The position numbers and the translations under genes were made by a program. The notes under the pieces were generated by a model. The model was not told the origin of the DNA, ran no database searches, and was given only the letters and a program-made list of their open reading frames with translations. This document shows positions 61,878 to 64,000 of a DNA stretch of 64,000 nt, piece after piece. Within the stretch, counting starts at the first letter, position 1; every line of letters starts with the position of its first letter. The stretch is from an uncultured Clostridia bacterium (lineage in GTDB: Bacteria; Bacillota; Clostridia; Oscillospirales; Ruminococcaceae): assembly GCA_944382845.1 (NCBI GenBank), contig CALWNN010000003.1:1-64000 (forward strand), given 5' to 3'.

Positions 61878-62507
61878 TCAATCGTGACATGATGGGCAGA
61901 TATCCATAAGAGGGCAGTCCTTACACCGTTCCCCTCTTGCCTTGCAGATATCTCTGCCAAAAATCACAAGCCTATGGCAAAAGTCGGAGGATCTTTCCGG
62001 TGGAAGTATCTTTCTCAAGTCCTCCTCCACTTTCGCAGGCTCTTTGTTCTTGGTAAGTCCCAATCGGTTTGTAATCCTTATACAGTGTGTGTCTGTTACA
62101 ACTGCGGGAAGGTGATAAACATCGCCTAAAATAAGGTTTGCGGTTTTTCTGCCAATCCCCGGAAGAGTGGTAAGCTCATCGATGGTTCTTGGAATTTCCC
62201 CACCGAAATTTTCAAGAAGGGCTTTACACATTCCCTTTATTGAAGCGGCTTTTGTTTTATAAAGTCCGCAAGGCTTGATTATTTCTTCGATGTCCTTTAC
62301 GTCTGCATTTGCAAAAGATTCCATTGTCGGGAATTTTTCAAAGAGAGGCTTTGTAACTATATTTACTCTTGCGTCAGTGCATTGGGCGGAAAGCCGTCCG
62401 GCTATCATAAGTTCATAAGGCTTTGAGTATGTAAGCGAGCAGGCTGCATCGGGATAATATTTTTCAAGACGGTTGCAGATTTCCACAGCCTTTTGCTTTT
62501 TAGTCAT
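61878..62507 (-). CDS. nth: Endonuclease III
   Basis: 209 residues; ATG 62507 with GGAAAATC upstream. Helix-hairpin-helix glycosylase: LSAQCTDARVN, LTTLPGIGRKTANLIL with the catalytic Lys, VVTDTHCIRI with the catalytic Asp, and the C-terminal [4Fe-4S] site CKARGERCKDCPLMDIC (C-x6-C-x2-C-x5-C). It removes oxidised pyrimidines. Convergent with ilvC. Confidence 0.96.
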   Translation of the reverse strand: MTKKQKAVEICNRLEKYYPDAACSLTYSKPYELMIAGRLSAQCTDARVNIVTKPLFEKFPTMESFANADVKDIEEIIKPCGLYKTKAASIKGMCKALLENFGGEIPRTIDELTTLPGIGRKTANLILGDVYHLPAVVTDTHCIRITNRLGLTKNKEPAKVEEDLRKILPPERSSDFCHRLVIFGRDICKARGERCKDCPLMDICPSCHD

Positions 62508-62601
62508 AGAGATTTTCCTTTCTCATCAGGTAGTGTTGTTTTTACAGTCAGACAGTTATACAAATATTTTAATACGGCTTGTGTAAAAATGCAAGAGCAG
62601 A

Positions 62602-63141
62602 TCAGTCGTTTTTTAAAAATATTTTCTTGAATCCAAGCCTGTCAAGGGCCGTTCCTGCAAAAATATACAGCGCTGCGCTTGCTCCCGTCTGAACGGCATA
62701 TGATGGAATAGCAGTAACTGCGGTTGCGAAGTTTGAGATGACAAGCGCTTCATAAAAGGTATATCCTGCGGCACACACAACAAAGGCAGGTAACAGGGCA
62801 ACAAGATTTCTGATAGTTATTATCCTGTCACTTTTTCTCGTAAACAGGCAGACTGTAATACCCTTGATAACAATAGTTGCAGGCGCCCAGACAGGAAAAC
62901 CGCTCAAAAGATCGGCAAGGGACGCGCCTACTATACCTGCTCCTACAGCGTAGGGAAGAGGCAGTATTGAGGCGGCAAGAAAAATTATTCCGTCTCCGAT
63001 ATGGGTTATGCCGTTATTTGTAGGAATATGAAGATATGCCGTAAGAACAAAGCAAATCGCTGAAAAAAGGGCTGATAAACACAAAAGTTCAAGGCTTCCC
63101 CTTTGTCTTGGTTTAATTTGTTTTGCGGGTTTTCTGTTCAT
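62602..63141 (-). CDS. ECF transporter substrate-binding (S) component
   Basis: 179 residues; ATG 63141 with AGGAGGAC upstream. Five to six membrane helices. The first helix region (ELLCLSALFSAICFVLTAYL) followed by THIGDGIIFLAASILPLPYA, then GASLADLLSGFPVWAPATIVIKG, is the pattern of the ThiT/HmpT-like ECF S components. It works with shared EcfA and EcfT subunits encoded elsewhere. The next gene is a pyridoxamine kinase on the same strand (31 bases away), which suggests vitamin B6 or a related pyridine/pyrimidine as the substrate (inference from context). Confidence 0.82.
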   Translation of the reverse strand: MNRKPAKQIKPRQRGSLELLCLSALFSAICFVLTAYLHIPTNNGITHIGDGIIFLAASILPLPYAVGAGIVGASLADLLSGFPVWAPATIVIKGITVCLFTRKSDRIITIRNLVALLPAFVVCAAGYTFYEALVISNFATAVTAIPSYAVQTGASAALYIFAGTALDRLGFKKIFLKND

Positions 63142-63171
63142 AGAGTCCTCCTACAGGCAAAACAACTCAGC

Positions 63172-64000
63172 CTAAATTTCGGTGAGAATCGAAAGGATTT
63201 CTTCAAAGCATACGCCGTCTGTTCTTGGAATATCAAGTTCATCCGAACGCCTGATAGCCTTTCCCACAAAGTCGGCTGCAAGTCTTACGCTTTGCTCAAA
63301 ATCAATTTTCCTTGCAGCGCAGCCTGTAATTATTGAAGAAAAAACATCTCCCGTGCCGCTTCTCTGCTGTCCTGTCCGAGGAAGTGTGAGGGTCGTAAAA
63401 CCTTTGTCTTCTTCAAAAATGAAGTTCATGACCCCTTCCTTGCGTTCGAGACCGGTAATGACGATTTTTCCGGCGCCTTTTCCGTTGTCACAGAGCTTCA
63501 GGCAAAGATTTTCAAGAAAAGCGTCGTCCGGATTCTCGCGGTAGACCTCTCCTGTAAGTATGCAGGCTTCGGTCAGATTCGGAGTGAGGATATCTGCAAG
63601 TCCCACAAGTTTTTTCATTTCTATCGCAGTTTCAACTTTATAGGTGGGATAAAGTCTGCCGTAATCCCCCATAACAGGATCGATCACTACAGCGGTATTT
63701 TTGTCACGAAAATCATTTATGAATTTCATAACGATTTCGATTTGTCTGCTTGAGCCTAAAAAGCCCGATGTTATAGCTCCGAACCTCAGATCGAGCTTTT
63801 TCCATTCACGGATATATGCTTCCATATAGTCGGTATAGTCATGAAAAACAAAGCTTTCAAATCCTGTGTGATTTGAAAACACTGCAGTAGGAACGGCACA
63901 GCACTGGACCTTCATTGCAGAAAGAATCGGCAGGGAAACGGCGATAGAACACCGTCCGAAGCCTGAAAAGTCGTTGATTACAGCCGCTTTAAGCTGGTTG
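63172..64000 (-). CDS. Pyridoxamine/pyridoxal kinase, 5' end outside window
   Basis: About 276 residues visible; the frame is open to the right edge (last visible codons read NQLKAAVINDFSGFGRCS). Ribokinase-fold vitamin B6 kinase of the PdxK/PdxY type: NDFSGFGRCSIAVSLP at the start, VFSNHTGFESFVFHDYT, AVVIDPVMGDYGRLYPTY, ADILTPNLTEACILTG, and the anion-hole and base motif RSGTGDVFSSIITG with the catalytic Asp. It phosphorylates pyridoxal or pyridoxamine to the cofactor precursor. Followed by the ECF S component gene in the same orientation, a salvage unit. Confidence 0.88.
   Translation of the reverse strand, partial: NQLKAAVINDFSGFGRCSIAVSLPILSAMKVQCCAVPTAVFSNHTGFESFVFHDYTDYMEAYIREWKKLDLRFGAITSGFLGSSRQIEIVMKFINDFRDKNTAVVIDPVMGDYGRLYPTYKVETAIEMKKLVGLADILTPNLTEACILTGEVYRENPDDAFLENLCLKLCDNGKGAGKIVITGLERKEGVMNFIFEEDKGFTTLTLPRTGQQRSGTGDVFSSIITGCAARKIDFEQSVRLAADFVGKAIRRSDELDIPRTDGVCFEEILSILTEI

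Overview
The window looks like chromosome from a spore-forming, low-to-moderate GC Clostridia member, most like the Ruminococcus/Oscillospiraceae group. The reasons are SpoIID and SpoIIP, a Cys T-box leader, RNase J, a GdpP-rplI-dnaB block, tilS-hpt-ftsH, sigma-A promoters with 16-17 bp spacers, and frequent TTG/GTG starts with strong AGGAGG sites. I saw no tRNA, rRNA or CRISPR array.

Layout. (1) 1-6000 is a graveyard of mobile DNA: the tail of a WG-repeat-like protein, an IS66 transposase tail abutting a DUF3789-like remnant, a truncated serine recombinase facing a recombinase lacking the catalytic domain, an ABC permease that lost its N-terminus with its intact ATPase, and an IS30 remnant. 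An AT-rich DinB-family gene follows at 6.05 kb. (2) 6.7-25 kb is core genome: lipid kinase, a MurL-MurD pair (predicted alternative route to D-glutamate in peptidoglycan), Lnt, CCA-adding enzyme, VanZ-like protein, SpoIID, citrate synthase, a lipoprotein with a two-component system, a DUF1385 protein and PrmC. (3) 25-34 kb: recA-recX, rimO, pgsA, then a cysteine T-box controlling cysE-cysS, and two exported proteins related to prolyl isomerases. (4) 34-49 kb: a PIN/NYN-like protein, a three-domain sugar-nucleotide enzyme homologue whose active sites look destroyed, RNase J, GdpP, L9, DnaB, ParB, TilS, Hpt, FtsH. (5) 49-56.3 kb: a compact phage-derived operon (small and large terminase, portal, prohead-protease-like protein, capsid, connector-like protein, an unknown, tail-hub-like protein) with no integrase, repressor, tape measure or lysis gene, lying between ftsH and spoIIP. 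(6) 56-64 kb: SpoIIP, a VanY-type carboxypeptidase, ilvB-ilvN-ilvC, endonuclease III, an ECF S component and a pyridoxamine kinase cut by the window end.

Two features cut across the map. A modular intergenic repeat made of stacked palindromes occurs in about nine full, partial or degenerate copies, always between genes, including inside the T-box leader region and inside the phage-like operon. In the phage-like operon two genes have a good Shine-Dalgarno sequence whose correctly spaced, in-frame codon is ATA rather than ATG/GTG/TTG.

Most interesting leads: the domesticated-looking phage head operon with its ATA starts, the modular hairpin repeat family, the MurL/MurD pair, and the triple-pseudoenzyme fusion at 35.1-37.4 kb. 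All functional assignments come from reading motifs by eye; no database search was run.
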